Assembly (NCBI RefSeq): GCF_947170395.1
Contig: NZ_CAMVTE010000027.1
Location: forward strand, 1-32,337
Reading direction: 5' to 3'
DNA length: 32,337 nucleotides
Origin: an uncultured Methanobrevibacter sp.
GTDB lineage: Archaea > Methanobacteriota > Methanobacteria > Methanobacteriales > Methanobacteriaceae
Part shown: positions 15,618 to 23,743 of the stretch, piece by piece
Position numbering within the stretch: the stretch's first letter is position 1
How the letters are laid out: every line of letters begins with the position of its first letter
The notes under the pieces: model-generated
Database searches by the model: none
Told to the model about the DNA's origin: nothing
Seen by the model: only the letters and a program-made list of their open reading frames with translations
Made by a program: the position numbers and the translations under genes

Positions 15618-16268
15618 ATGAATGTCAAAAATATTGTTTCTTATTTTATAGGTCTATTTGTAATGACTTTGGGGATAGCATTTTCAATTAAATCGAATAT
15701 GGGCATATCTCCTGTAAGTACGATTCCATATACCATGACTGTTATCTGGGGTGTTGAAATAGGTCTTGCAACCATTATTTTTCACTGTATTTTAGTTTTG
15801 ATTCAATTCATTCTTTTAAGGGACAAATTCGGATGGGAAAATTTTGCACAGGTTTTTGTTGGAATAATTTTCGGTTATTTTACCAGTTTTTCTGTCTATC
15901 TGCTCTCCTTTATCCCAGAATCTGGAAACATCATAATTTCATTAATCTATTTGCTAATCAGTGTGGTTGTTATTGCATTCGGAATATTTTTGTATTTGCC
16001 TGCGAATCTGATTCCTCTTGCGGGAGAAGGGGCGATGCAGGCAGTTTCCATTGTATTTGATAAGCCATTTCCTAAGGTAAAGGTTGGATTTGATATTACT
16101 ATGGTAGTCATTTCGGCTGTTACATGTTTGATATTGATACATTCTTTTGGAAGTGTGGGTTTGGGCACTATAATATCTGCTGTTTTGGTAGGTACGACAT
16201 TGAAATATATAGTTAAAATTCATACATCATTAACAGGAAATGAAGTTGATTTAAAAAACGAGGGATAA
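15618..16268 (+). CDS. YitT/YczE-type integral membrane protein (COG2364)
   Basis: The protein is 216 residues with five or six hydrophobic helices. The opening SYFIGLFVMTLGIAFSIKSN followed by MGISPVSTIPYT, the central QFILLRDKFGWENFAQVFVG and the later LIPLAGEGAMQAVS are hallmarks of the YczE/YyaS/YitT group. The function of the family is not established. A short Asp/Glu-bearing C-terminal tail ends in NEVDLKNEG. It is divergent from the RNA-repair operon and convergent with the wall-peptidase gene, with a T-rich (minus strand) spacer at 16269-16290 that can terminate the latter. Confidence 0.85.
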   Translation: MNVKNIVSYFIGLFVMTLGIAFSIKSNMGISPVSTIPYTMTVIWGVEIGLATIIFHCILVLIQFILLRDKFGWENFAQVFVGIIFGYFTSFSVYLLSFIPESGNIIISLIYLLISVVVIAFGIFLYLPANLIPLAGEGAMQAVSIVFDKPFPKVKVGFDITMVVISAVTCLILIHSFGSVGLGTIISAVLVGTTLKYIVKIHTSLTGNEVDLKNEG

Positions 16269-16292
16269 TAAAAAAAGAAAAAAAGAGGTTAA

Positions 16293-19085
16293 TTAGAATG
16301 CAATACTTGGGAAATAACCTTTGAGCTGATAGTTATTATTATTATTCCAATTAACGACCTTTCCAAATGAATTTCTTGTACTTGTTGGATCTGCTACAAT
16401 CCAAGTGTCGCCGATTAATACTTGAGTCCAAACGTGACCGTATGTACTTCCGCTTGAGAATACGCATGTTCCGTGAACATATCTTGCCGGAAGATTAGCT
16501 GTTCTATACATAGCAATCAATAAATGGGATTGATCAACACAATTACCTGTTTTTGCATTTAAAGTGCCGACAGCTCCATATTTTGTGTTATAATAGAAAC
16601 TGTAAGATACTGAATCACGTACATAATTGTAAATTGCTGTTGCTTTTGCAGTATCGCTTGTTAAACCAGAAGTAAGTGAATTGACTAATGATTTAATTGC
16701 AGCGTTACCCACTTGACAATTAGTGGAAGCGGCTAAGTAAGGTTTCAAGTCAGTTATTGTGTTCTTTGAGTTTAAAGAAGAACTGGAACTGGATGAACCA
16801 TAGGTTTTAATGGTTACGTAGTTAGGCATAATTGAATAGTCTCCATAAAATGCAACTACACGAGCAATGGCATAAACCAAACCGTTATATCCGATAGTTC
16901 CAACTTTTGAACTCACTGAATCGGGCATTGTTCCTTTTGAATTTGCAGTGTTTACAATACTTTTTGCAACTGAAAGATAATCATATAAATTACCTAAATT
17001 GGTTGCTGCCTGTGGGCTGGTAGGATTATTTACATTTTTAACATCTATGTCTGTTTTTTTATTACCATCCAAGTTGATGATGGCTTGGGATGCTAAGTAT
17101 ACAAATACTGCAGTTGAATAGGTTGTTCCGCCTATTGAAACTGTGGCAGGCAATTCTCCATTAGCTTCAATGAATTTTTTCACGTTTTGAGATGCTGTAA
17201 TAACATCTTTCAGTGAAACTTTATCTGCAACACTAATTTTTGAGGTGCCTGATGCTGATCCATCAGTATATGTTACTGTGTAAGTTCCTTTTGCCAATCC
17301 TGAGACAGGAAGTTTTGCAATACCGCTTGCATCTGTCTGTACAGATTGAGTTTTGCTATTCAATGTAAATTTAACAGTTTTACTCACAACAGGCTTATTT
17401 TGACCATCAATTAATTTAACTGAAAATTCACCGGATGTACCTACAGGAATAGCCATATCGCTAGCTACAAATCGTGTACCATTAACCAGCACATATTTGG
17501 TTATTTTTGGTGATTTTGTATAGGTTGTTTCCACTGTTTGAGCAGAAATTTGATAATATCCAATGTTTTCGGTTATTGGTAATTTGGCATTACCATTTGC
17601 ATCTGTAGTGACCTGGGATGTTTTTCCATTAATTGTAAACTGAACAACACCATTTTTATGATTGCCTCCGGTTTTGTTTTTTACATTCACTACAAAAGAG
17701 GAGCCATCATTATATTTCATTACCAAATCATTTGCTGTTAATGTCAATGTTTGTTTTGAAATGGTAATTGTATTGGATTGGGTGTTATAGTCACTTAATC
17801 CTTCAGTTGAATATGAATACTTGACGGTATATGTGCCAGGTTTCAAGTTTCCTACAGATAATTCAGCCACTCCATTACTGTTTGTAGTGGAAGTGGTTGT
17901 TTGTTTATTTAAAGTAAACTTGATGTCCTTATTGGTTAAAGGTTTTCCTGAAGAGTCAGTTGCTTTTACAGAAAATTTAGATCCGTCCCTAAATTCCATT
18001 TTTAAAGGGCTTGACTTTAATGTGGTGGTTGAATCTGTAACATACAGTTTCTTTGATCCTGAAACGGAGTTGTATCTGCTGTCTCCACTGTATTGATAAC
18101 TTAATGTGTAAGTACCTTTCGAAAGAGCGGGAATAGTAATTGTTGCTTTCCCGTTCGCATCAGTTGAAGCGGTTACTTGATTTGAGTTGTATCTGAATGT
18201 GATTTTAGCATTTTTAATTGCATTTCCTTGTCCAGATTTTAATGTAATGGAATAAGAATACTTTGTTTTAGGAAGTATGTATGTATTTTTTGCTCCTGTA
18301 ATTTTTGAACTGTCTTTATTAACTGTTATTGTGTTTGAAGTTGTTTCCTTTGAATATGGATTATATAACTTGATAGTATATTTTCCTGGGTTAAGGTTTG
18401 TAGCTAATTTGCCAACACCTTGGGAATCTGTTTTAACGGTATATGTTTTCCCGTTAAGGGTGAATTTGACATTTGTATTTGCCAGTCTAGCGTTGTCTTT
18501 CCAAAATGTTGCCTCATAGTATTTTTCAACTCCATATGTTTTCACCAAGTCGATTCTTCCAGAAATTGATGACCACACCTTTGCCGCACCGGAATATGAT
18601 GACTTTTCATAATTGTCATCTCCTTTAAATGTGGCAGTTGCAGTATAGCTTCCCTTTTTCAGGGAGTTGACTGTAACATATGCGGCACCATTGCTTTTTG
18701 TGGTGGCACTATAGGTTTTACTATTAATTTTAAAACTAATGGTTTTGTTTTCCAATAGATTGCCGTTGCTGTCTGTTAAAACAATTTTAAAAACAGTGTG
18801 GGATTGTGAATAACGGGCAGGACTTACGGATATTTTTGTGCTGTCTTTTGACGTATTGCCTGCAGAAATTTGCACATCGTCTTTGTTCGCAGCACTGTTT
18901 AAAATGTTTTCATCCGAAACGGAATCTCCTAAAGGGGATTCTTCAATCATATTTGATGATAACTGATTTACATTTAAATTAGAGTTATCTGTACTTGTTG
19001 CATTATTCAATTCTGATGCACTGATGGTTCCTATCAATAAGAAAAACATTAGAACAACAGAAAGCAATAATGCAGTTTTTTTCAT
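16293..19085 (-). CDS. Secreted Ig-repeat protein with pseudomurein-binding repeats and PeiW-like cysteine peptidase
   Basis: The protein is 930 residues. A signal peptide (about 1-23) and Ser/Asn-rich stretch are followed by six Ig-like repeats of about 85-93 residues (about 80-620), each with a T-D-x-x-G-x-A-x-L/V core. Two pseudomurein-binding-type repeats follow (about 628-675, with GELPATVSIGGTTYSTAVFV, and about 704-752). A Ser linker leads to a transglutaminase-like cysteine peptidase at about 775-930. Its triad is Cys849 (TGNCVDQSH), His884 (YGHVW) and Asp899 (VADPT). The peptidase plus binding repeats match PeiW/PeiP pseudomurein endoisopeptidases, which cut the Ala-Lys isopeptide cross-link. 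An autolysin or wall-remodelling role is likely. GGTG lies 11 bases before ATG 19085. Confidence 0.9.
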   Translation of the reverse strand: MKKTALLLSVVLMFFLLIGTISASELNNATSTDNSNLNVNQLSSNMIEESPLGDSVSDENILNSAANKDDVQISAGNTSKDSTKISVSPARYSQSHTVFKIVLTDSNGNLLENKTISFKINSKTYSATTKSNGAAYVTVNSLKKGSYTATATFKGDDNYEKSSYSGAAKVWSSISGRIDLVKTYGVEKYYEATFWKDNARLANTNVKFTLNGKTYTVKTDSQGVGKLATNLNPGKYTIKLYNPYSKETTSNTITVNKDSSKITGAKNTYILPKTKYSYSITLKSGQGNAIKNAKITFRYNSNQVTASTDANGKATITIPALSKGTYTLSYQYSGDSRYNSVSGSKKLYVTDSTTTLKSSPLKMEFRDGSKFSVKATDSSGKPLTNKDIKFTLNKQTTTSTTNSNGVAELSVGNLKPGTYTVKYSYSTEGLSDYNTQSNTITISKQTLTLTANDLVMKYNDGSSFVVNVKNKTGGNHKNGVVQFTINGKTSQVTTDANGNAKLPITENIGYYQISAQTVETTYTKSPKITKYVLVNGTRFVASDMAIPVGTSGEFSVKLIDGQNKPVVSKTVKFTLNSKTQSVQTDASGIAKLPVSGLAKGTYTVTYTDGSASGTSKISVADKVSLKDVITASQNVKKFIEANGELPATVSIGGTTYSTAVFVYLASQAIINLDGNKKTDIDVKNVNNPTSPQAATNLGNLYDYLSVAKSIVNTANSKGTMPDSVSSKVGTIGYNGLVYAIARVVAFYGDYSIMPNYVTIKTYGSSSSSSSLNSKNTITDLKPYLAASTNCQVGNAAIKSLVNSLTSGLTSDTAKATAIYNYVRDSVSYSFYYNTKYGAVGTLNAKTGNCVDQSHLLIAMYRTANLPARYVHGTCVFSSGSTYGHVWTQVLIGDTWIVADPTSTRNSFGKVVNWNNNNNYQLKGYFPSIAF

Positions 19086-19376
19086 CGAAATATTTACACC
19101 TTCTTTGTTCTCATTATGAGAATTTTCTTAGAAATATGTAATAATAATATTAATATTTCATAATGAGTGGATAATTATATGTTTAAATCTTTATATAAAT
19201 GTTTTTACAACTTTAATGCAAGAAAAAAGATTTTTTAATAGATTTTTTATTAATTTTTTTATAAAATTAACCGTTTTAATGTTGTTGATTTAATCTGTAA
19301 AGAAATAGGTTTTTTCAATTCAAGGTTAAAATTGCCCTCTTTTTGTATTTTCGATGGGGCTAAAAGTTTGTTTAGA
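19086..19376 (-). promoter_or_regulatory. Control region of the wall-peptidase gene, with palindromic sites
   Basis: AT-rich TATA candidates lie at 19170-19187 and 19187-19200. A perfect 15-bp palindrome TTCTCATTATGAGAA (19108-19122) lies in the predicted 5' UTR. A related site TTCATAATGAG (19157-19167), matching 10 of 11 bases in inverse orientation, lies between TATA and the expected start. The two sites start 47-49 bp apart. A GGTG ribosome-binding site is at about 19097-19100. The remainder (19200-19376) is the AT-rich 3' flank of the membrane YbjQ gene and shows no gene. Confidence 0.5.
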
Positions 19377-20237
19377 TTATTCCAAGTAAATGCCCATGCC
19401 CATTGTACTGATTCTATAACTGTCTCCACCCAGTCCGATAAGACCGTATTCGATTTCCAAATCCATAATGCCATTTCCACCTGATGATTTGATGGTTTCA
19501 GCTAATTTTATTAGGCAGTCATCTTTTGCTTCTTTAAGAAGGTACAGTGTTGTATCTTCAACCTTTTTCTGGTCTGCATGAACTAACCGTTTGTCCTTCT
19601 CAAGTATGACGGTTGCATGGAATTGGCCCAAATTGGTTATAGGTTTGTCTGTAACATCAGTGCTTGTAATAAAAAAGAAATCCAAATCGTTTATTCGTTT
19701 ATTGCTTTCATTTTCATCGAAAATTTTCACGGTTTCAATTACCACTTCGTATGGTTCTTTGATAATGTGTTTATAATAAATGTATTCGAATTTAACGTAA
19801 ATATATGTTGTAACTCTTTTGAAAATTCCTAAAAAGTAAGAAACGATTCCCAATCCTCCAACCAATAAAATATAATTAACTAATGTTGGAAATGCGGCTT
19901 GTAGGATAATCGCTATCGAACCGAATGTAATGATATTTACGCCCAATGTTGGATTTTTCAAAATAAAACTGTAAAATGTCGTATCTATGAAAAGGATATA
20001 TGCGCTTATTGCACCTATATCTGATCCGATGATTTTATTTGCCAGATATGTCTCAGCATATCCTGCAATTAGTGGGGCAAATATCAATCCCAAGTTCCAA
20101 CCGAAAATGGCAATGTGAAGGCGTAAAAAAATTCCATATACTCCAAGACCAATAGCGGTACCGAAAGCGATACATATTAGCGCTTCTTTAATATATGTAA
20201 TTTTTACTTCTCTTTCTCTAAAATTCATATTATTCAT
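19377..20237 (-). CDS. Membrane protein with C-terminal YbjQ-like domain
   Basis: The protein is 286 residues. Four or five hydrophobic segments fill about 15-150 (for example [20 protein letters not shown]). A cytoplasmic part at about 175-286 has [14 protein letters not shown] at its start and [20 protein letters not shown] near its end. The latter resembles the closing motif of YbjQ (UPF0145), here divergent. The start codon overlaps the end of the stand-alone YbjQ gene by 8 bp; a second ATG at 20228 would remove the overlap. It is the last gene of the pyrH-tatD-zinc ribbon-ybjQ unit. Function unknown; a membrane-attached partner of the soluble YbjQ is plausible. Confidence 0.75.
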   Translation of the reverse strand: MNNMNFREREVKITYIKEALICIAFGTAIGLGVYGIFLRLHIAIFGWNLGLIFAPLIAGYAETYLANKIIGSDIGAISAYILFIDTTFYSFILKNPTLGVNIITFGSIAIILQAAFPTLVNYILLVGGLGIVSYFLGIFKRVTTYIYVKFEYIYYKHIIKEPYEVVIETVKIFDENESNKRINDLDFFFITSTDVTDKPITNLGQFHATVILEKDKRLVHADQKKVEDTTLYLLKEAKDDCLIKLAETIKSSGGNGIMDLEIEYGLIGLGGDSYRISTMGMGIYLE

Positions 20238-20553
20238 ATTTGACTGCGGTACCGTATGCTGTTACAAGAATAGTATTCCCCATGGTTCCGCCAAGATTGT
20301 CGTAGGAAATTTTAAGGCCGATTATTGCGTTGGCACCAAGATTTTCAGCTTTTTCTTCCATAATTTTTAGAGCAGCATTTCTTGCTTTTTCAAGTTCCAC
20401 TTCATACTGGGAAGTTCTCCCAACCACAACATCACGAACACCAGAAAAAAAATCTTTATAAATGTTTGAACCGATTAATGACTCTCCAGTCACTAATCCT
20501 TTGTAATCTATTATTTCTCTGGATTCCAATGTGTTTGCTGAGGTTAAAATCAT
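20230..20553 (-). CDS. YbjQ / UPF0145 family protein
   Basis: The protein is 107 residues from ATG 20553, starting [20 protein letters not shown], the standard family opening. [12 protein letters not shown] and the long helix with [20 protein letters not shown] follow, and [16 protein letters not shown] then VTAYGTAV close the domain. Family members form ring-shaped pentamers or decamers and their function is unknown. An upstream in-frame extension to 20730 is rejected because it covers the zinc-ribbon gene and family homology begins at 20553. A GTGAT element joined to the preceding TAG serves as ribosome-binding site. Confidence 0.9.
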   Translation of the reverse strand: MILTSANTLESREIIDYKGLVTGESLIGSNIYKDFFSGVRDVVVGRTSQYEVELEKARNAALKIMEEKAENLGANAIIGLKISYDNLGGTMGNTILVTAYGTAVKYE

Positions 20554-20561
20554 TTTTATCA

Positions 20562-20753
20562 CTATTTCATAAATGTCATGATTGCCCAAACGATTAAAAA
20601 TATTGCGATAACTATGTATAGAATTAATCTGGACCTTTTGGTTTGATTTAATCTTGCATCCCAGACTTTTTGACAATCCGGTGAGCAGACAAGTTCGTTT
20701 AAAGGTATTGGTGTTCCACATATCGGACAATGTTTGTGAGGTTCTACTGCCAT
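20562..20753 (-). CDS. Small zinc-ribbon membrane protein (DUF2116-like)
   Basis: The protein is 63 residues. The N-terminal half has a Zn-ribbon-like set, C9-x2-C12 ([10 protein letters not shown]) and C23-x3-C27 (VCSPDCQ). A basic stretch (NQTKRSR) and one transmembrane helix (about 43-61, [16 protein letters not shown]) complete it. This matches the archaeal DUF2116/COG4068 group, described as possible nucleic-acid-binding zinc ribbons. GGAGATG six bases upstream supports the start. It lies 11 bp after tatD and 8 bp before the YbjQ start, so it is within one operon. Confidence 0.85.
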   Translation of the reverse strand: MAVEPHKHCPICGTPIPLNELVCSPDCQKVWDARLNQTKRSRLILYIVIAIFLIVWAIMTFMK

Positions 20754-20764
20754 TTTTTCATCTC

Positions 20765-21553
20765 CTATATTTTAAAAAATTCTTTAGTATTTTTGTTAAC
20801 TTGAATTGCGAGTTCTTCCGCATCCATTCCCATGCACATTGCAATTGTATTGAGGATGTGAGGTAAATATTTAGGTTCATTTCTATTCTTTTTCGGTTTT
20901 TTATCAAAATTTTTAGGTATTAAGAATGGAGCATCTGTTTCAATCATGAGTTTTTCTGGTGGAATCACACTTACAGCTTCCTGCAAATCCCTTCCACGTT
21001 TCATATCACAAATCCATCCGGTAACTCCAATATAACATCCTAAATCAATATAATTTTGAGCTTCCTGTTTTGTTCCGGTAAAGCAATGGACAACTGATTT
21101 TTCAACAATGCTGTCATGTCGTTTCAATATGTCATATAAGTCTTTATGCGCTTCCCGTTCATGTAAAAATAGTGGCATATCTAATTTTTCAGCTATTTCA
21201 ACTTGAGCTTCAAACCATTTTCTCTGCAAATCCTGCGGTGAAAAATTCCTGTTGTAGTCAAGACCGCATTCTCCAATAGCTACGACACAATCGTTTTTTG
21301 ATATCTTTTCTATTTCAAAAGGAGTGTGTCCGTTACATGTTTTTGCATCGTGAGGATGCACTCCTGCTGTCGAATATAATGTTCCGGGATATTTGGAAGC
21401 ATATTCACTGGCTAGCTGGCTTGAATGTACATTGGTTCCAGTAATGATAAATTGGTTTACTCCAGCCTTTTTCGCTTCTTCTATTATTTCCACTCTGTCT
21501 TTTCTAAAGGAGGAATGCATTAAATTCAAACCAATGTCTATTAGATTTTCCAC
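20765..21553 (-). CDS. tatD: TatD family deoxyribonuclease, bacterial TatD subtype
   Basis: The protein is 262 residues, with all family signatures in order: IDIGLNLMHSSF (5-16), GVHPHD (64-69; His66, His68), GECGLDYNRNFS (95-106; Glu95), FLHEREAH (129-136; His131), VVHCFTGT (His156) and ETDAPFLIP (Asp207). The opening IGLNL without an HxH motif and phrases such as TAGVHPHD and RRNEP-like KKNRNEPKYLPHIL match E. coli TatD itself more than YcfH or YjjV. TatD is a 3'-5' exonuclease linked to DNA repair and, in eukaryotes, apoptosis. GTG 21553 is the start, with GGTGG overlapping the UMP kinase stop. Confidence 0.93.
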   Translation of the reverse strand: MENLIDIGLNLMHSSFRKDRVEIIEEAKKAGVNQFIITGTNVHSSQLASEYASKYPGTLYSTAGVHPHDAKTCNGHTPFEIEKISKNDCVVAIGECGLDYNRNFSPQDLQRKWFEAQVEIAEKLDMPLFLHEREAHKDLYDILKRHDSIVEKSVVHCFTGTKQEAQNYIDLGCYIGVTGWICDMKRGRDLQEAVSVIPPEKLMIETDAPFLIPKNFDKKPKKNRNEPKYLPHILNTIAMCMGMDAEELAIQVNKNTKEFFKI

Positions 21554-21561
21554 TTTTCCAC

Positions 21562-22239
21562 CTATTCATTTATGACTCTGGTTCCTATGGTTTCTCCGTT
21601 GACTGCCTTAATTAAATTTTCAGGTTCAAAACCGTTAGTGATGACGGTTTCCAAATTGGATCTTTTAATCATCTGGACTGCGGTTGTGTCAAAGAATTCA
21701 TAGGTTCCTGCTTTCACGTCTTTGCCGCTTAAAAAGTCAAGTAAATCTGTAGCGGTAATTTCAGGTACAAGTTCCGCATCATCAAATTTATTTGGATCTT
21801 TAGTATACATTCCATCTACGGAAGTAAGGTTGATAAGTTTGTCTGCATTGATGTATTCTGCTAAAATGGCTGATACTGCATCGGTACTGTGTGCAGGTTC
21901 GGTACCTCCCATAACAATAATTTTTCCGCTTGCTGAGAATTCCAAAGCTTCCTGGAAGTTATGTGGTACTCTTTGATATGCTGCATCACCAAGTGCAGAT
22001 AACAATAATTTTGCATTTATTCTTGTAACTTCGATTCCAATATCGTCACACTGTGCTTCTCCGGCACCTAAATCACGAACCACTCCAATGTAGTCTCTTG
22101 CAGGTTTTCCACCGCCTACAACCACGAACAGTTCATGTTCTTTAGACAAGTCTTTTAAAATAGCGCTGTACTGTTGGAATTTTGTACAGTCGTACTCCTT
22201 TAATAAAATTGATCCTCCAATTGCAACAACAATTTTCAT
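21562..22239 (-). CDS. pyrH: Archaeal UMP kinase
   Basis: The protein is 225 residues, the archaeal length. It belongs to the amino-acid-kinase fold: [12 protein letters not shown] at the start, [12 protein letters not shown] (about 40-51), [20 protein letters not shown] (nucleotide site) and [16 protein letters not shown] (ATP loop). It phosphorylates UMP to UDP in pyrimidine synthesis. GGTGA lies three bases before ATG 22239. It is the first gene of an operon continuing with tatD, the zinc-ribbon protein and the two YbjQ-type genes, all with gaps of 11 bp or less. The link between nucleotide supply and DNA-end processing is only contextual. Confidence 0.95.
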   Translation of the reverse strand: MKIVVAIGGSILLKEYDCTKFQQYSAILKDLSKEHELFVVVGGGKPARDYIGVVRDLGAGEAQCDDIGIEVTRINAKLLLSALGDAAYQRVPHNFQEALEFSASGKIIVMGGTEPAHSTDAVSAILAEYINADKLINLTSVDGMYTKDPNKFDDAELVPEITATDLLDFLSGKDVKAGTYEFFDTTAVQMIKRSNLETVITNGFEPENLIKAVNGETIGTRVINE

Positions 22240-22314
22240 ATATTCACCTTATATAAATTTATTAATTATATGTTATTTAAATTTTAATTTAGGTAATTAG
22301 TTTGGTGATTTAAT

Positions 22315-23004
22315 TTGGATTTGGAAAATCAAATTTATATAAGAAAGTCCTGTAGGAATTACACTGATGAGGAAATAGATATGAGCCAAATCAAGGAGTT
22401 CATATCAAATGCAAAACCATTAAATGAGAGTATTGAATATTATTATGAAATATTCACTAAAGAAGAGGTCAATATACGTACTCGCTGGAGTGCACCATAT
22501 TATCTGGCTTTATATTCCCAAAAGAAAGATAATTATCTTGAAAATATCGGATTTGTTTTCCAGCAGGTTTCACTTTACATGCAAAGCATTGGAATTGGAA
22601 ACTGTTGGGTCGGTTTGGGTTCGATTAAAGGTAAAAATCCGGATTTTGTCATTTTGATGGCTTTTGGAAAATCAGAAAAAATGACTCGTGACCTTTCAGA
22701 CTTTAAAAGAAAAAAGCTGTCTGAAATATGTGATTTTGATGATGAAAGGTTAAAGCCTGCTCAATTGGCGCCTTCAGCTATTAACTCTCAGCCATGGCAT
22801 TTCAGACATGCTGAAGATGGTTTTGATGTATTTCAGGTAAAACAAAATATCCTGAAAAGACAGGTGCTTAAAAAATGGAATCCTATTGATGTTGGGATTG
22901 CTTTGGCTCATTTGTATGTTTCTAACAAAGATACTTTTGAGTTTAAAATAAAAAATGTTGATGATATTAAGGGTTATAAATACATTGGAAGTATTAAAAT
23001 TTAA
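22315..23004 (+). CDS. Nitroreductase family protein
   Basis: The protein is 229 residues. The FMN-binding start IYIRKSCRNYTDEEID is the family's R-x-S-x-R-x-(Y/F) motif. The pattern of two halves, with FQQVSLYMQSIGIGNCWVGL (about 83-102) and LAPSAINSQPWHF (about 151-163), fits the TM1586-like putative nitroreductases (PF14512). The expected reaction is NAD(P)H-dependent, flavin-mediated reduction of an unknown substrate. The start is TTG 22315, selected by GGTGAT at 22304-22309, five bases upstream. The gene is divergent from pyrH and ends against the aquaporin gene. Confidence 0.87.
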   Translation: MDLENQIYIRKSCRNYTDEEIDMSQIKEFISNAKPLNESIEYYYEIFTKEEVNIRTRWSAPYYLALYSQKKDNYLENIGFVFQQVSLYMQSIGIGNCWVGLGSIKGKNPDFVILMAFGKSEKMTRDLSDFKRKKLSEICDFDDERLKPAQLAPSAINSQPWHFRHAEDGFDVFQVKQNILKRQVLKKWNPIDVGIALAHLYVSNKDTFEFKIKNVDDIKGYKYIGSIKI

Positions 23005-23016
23005 AAAAATAAGTTT

Positions 23017-23035
23017 AGAGGATTATGCATCCTCT
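23017..23035 (-). terminator. Hairpin terminator of the aquaporin gene
   Basis: AGAGGAT (23017-23023) and ATCCTCT (23029-23035) form a 7-bp stem with a 5-base loop that spans the aquaporin stop codon. On the minus strand it is followed by AAACTTATTTTTTT. On the plus side it may also stop nitroreductase transcripts. Confidence 0.55.
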
Positions 23036-23706
23036 GTTATTAGTCCTTTGTGTAATAAACCTGCAATTACTGCACCTATTATTGGAGCCAATATGAATAC
23101 CCATACCTGTTGTAAGGCCTGACCGCCAAGGAACAGTGCCGGTGCTAAACTTCTGGCAGGGTTGACTGAAGTACCGGTCAATGGAATTCCCATAATGTGT
23201 ACAAATGCAAGTGTTAAACCAATTACAATACCTGCAACAGCTCCGTTTTCTGCTTTTTTTGTAACTCCAAGGACAGTAAATACAAATACAAAAGTTAAAA
23301 TAATTTCTACAATAATTGCTCCTACAACATTAAGTCCAACGCTTGAAGCGGAGCCAAATCCATTTTGACCTAATCCTGTTGCAGCGTATCCTCCAAGAAG
23401 TGGTGCTGAGTTAATAATAACTGCAAGAATTGCAATACCGATAATTGCACCAATACATTGGAATACAATATATAAGATTAAGTCTTTTGCTTCCATTCTT
23501 CCATCAATCCACATGCCGATTGAAACGGCAGGGTTGATGTGACATCCTGAAATGTCTCCTATTACGTAAGCCATAGCAACAATAGATAAACCGAATGCCA
23601 ATGCGATTCCAAGAGTACCTAAAAAAGAACCTGCTATGGCTGCACTTCCACAACCAAATAGAACAAGTACCATTGTTCCTATTAATTCTGCGATATATCT
23701 TTTCAT
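23023..23706 (-). CDS. Aquaporin, AqpZ-like (MIP family)
   Basis: The protein is 227 residues with six helices and the two half-helix signatures: CHINPAVS (NPA 58-60) and TSVNPARS (NPA 182-184, Arg185). His170 in LAFVHIMGIPLTGTS aligns with the selectivity-filter His of E. coli AqpZ. Together with Arg185 it points to a water-selective pore rather than a glyceroporin. GDISGCHINPAVSIGMWIDG also reads closer to AqpZ than to the archaeal AqpM that I recall. It probably serves osmotic adjustment in the inner membrane. Its start has GTGAGG upstream. The membrane-anchored wall protein lies 37 bp beyond the start, on the same strand and transcribed first. Confidence 0.92.
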   Translation of the reverse strand: MKRYIAELIGTMVLVLFGCGSAAIAGSFLGTLGIALAFGLSIVAMAYVIGDISGCHINPAVSIGMWIDGRMEAKDLILYIVFQCIGAIIGIAILAVIINSAPLLGGYAATGLGQNGFGSASSVGLNVVGAIIVEIILTFVFVFTVLGVTKKAENGAVAGIVIGLTLAFVHIMGIPLTGTSVNPARSLAPALFLGGQALQQVWVFILAPIIGAVIAGLLHKGLITEDA

Positions 23707-23743
23707 AAATTTTCCCTCACAATAATTTCGTTTGTTATATTAT

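Noticed and set aside
20554..20730. N-terminal 59-residue extension of the YbjQ protein
   Set aside because: It overlaps the zinc-ribbon gene in another frame, and YbjQ homology begins exactly at the ATG at 20553, which has its own GTGAT site.
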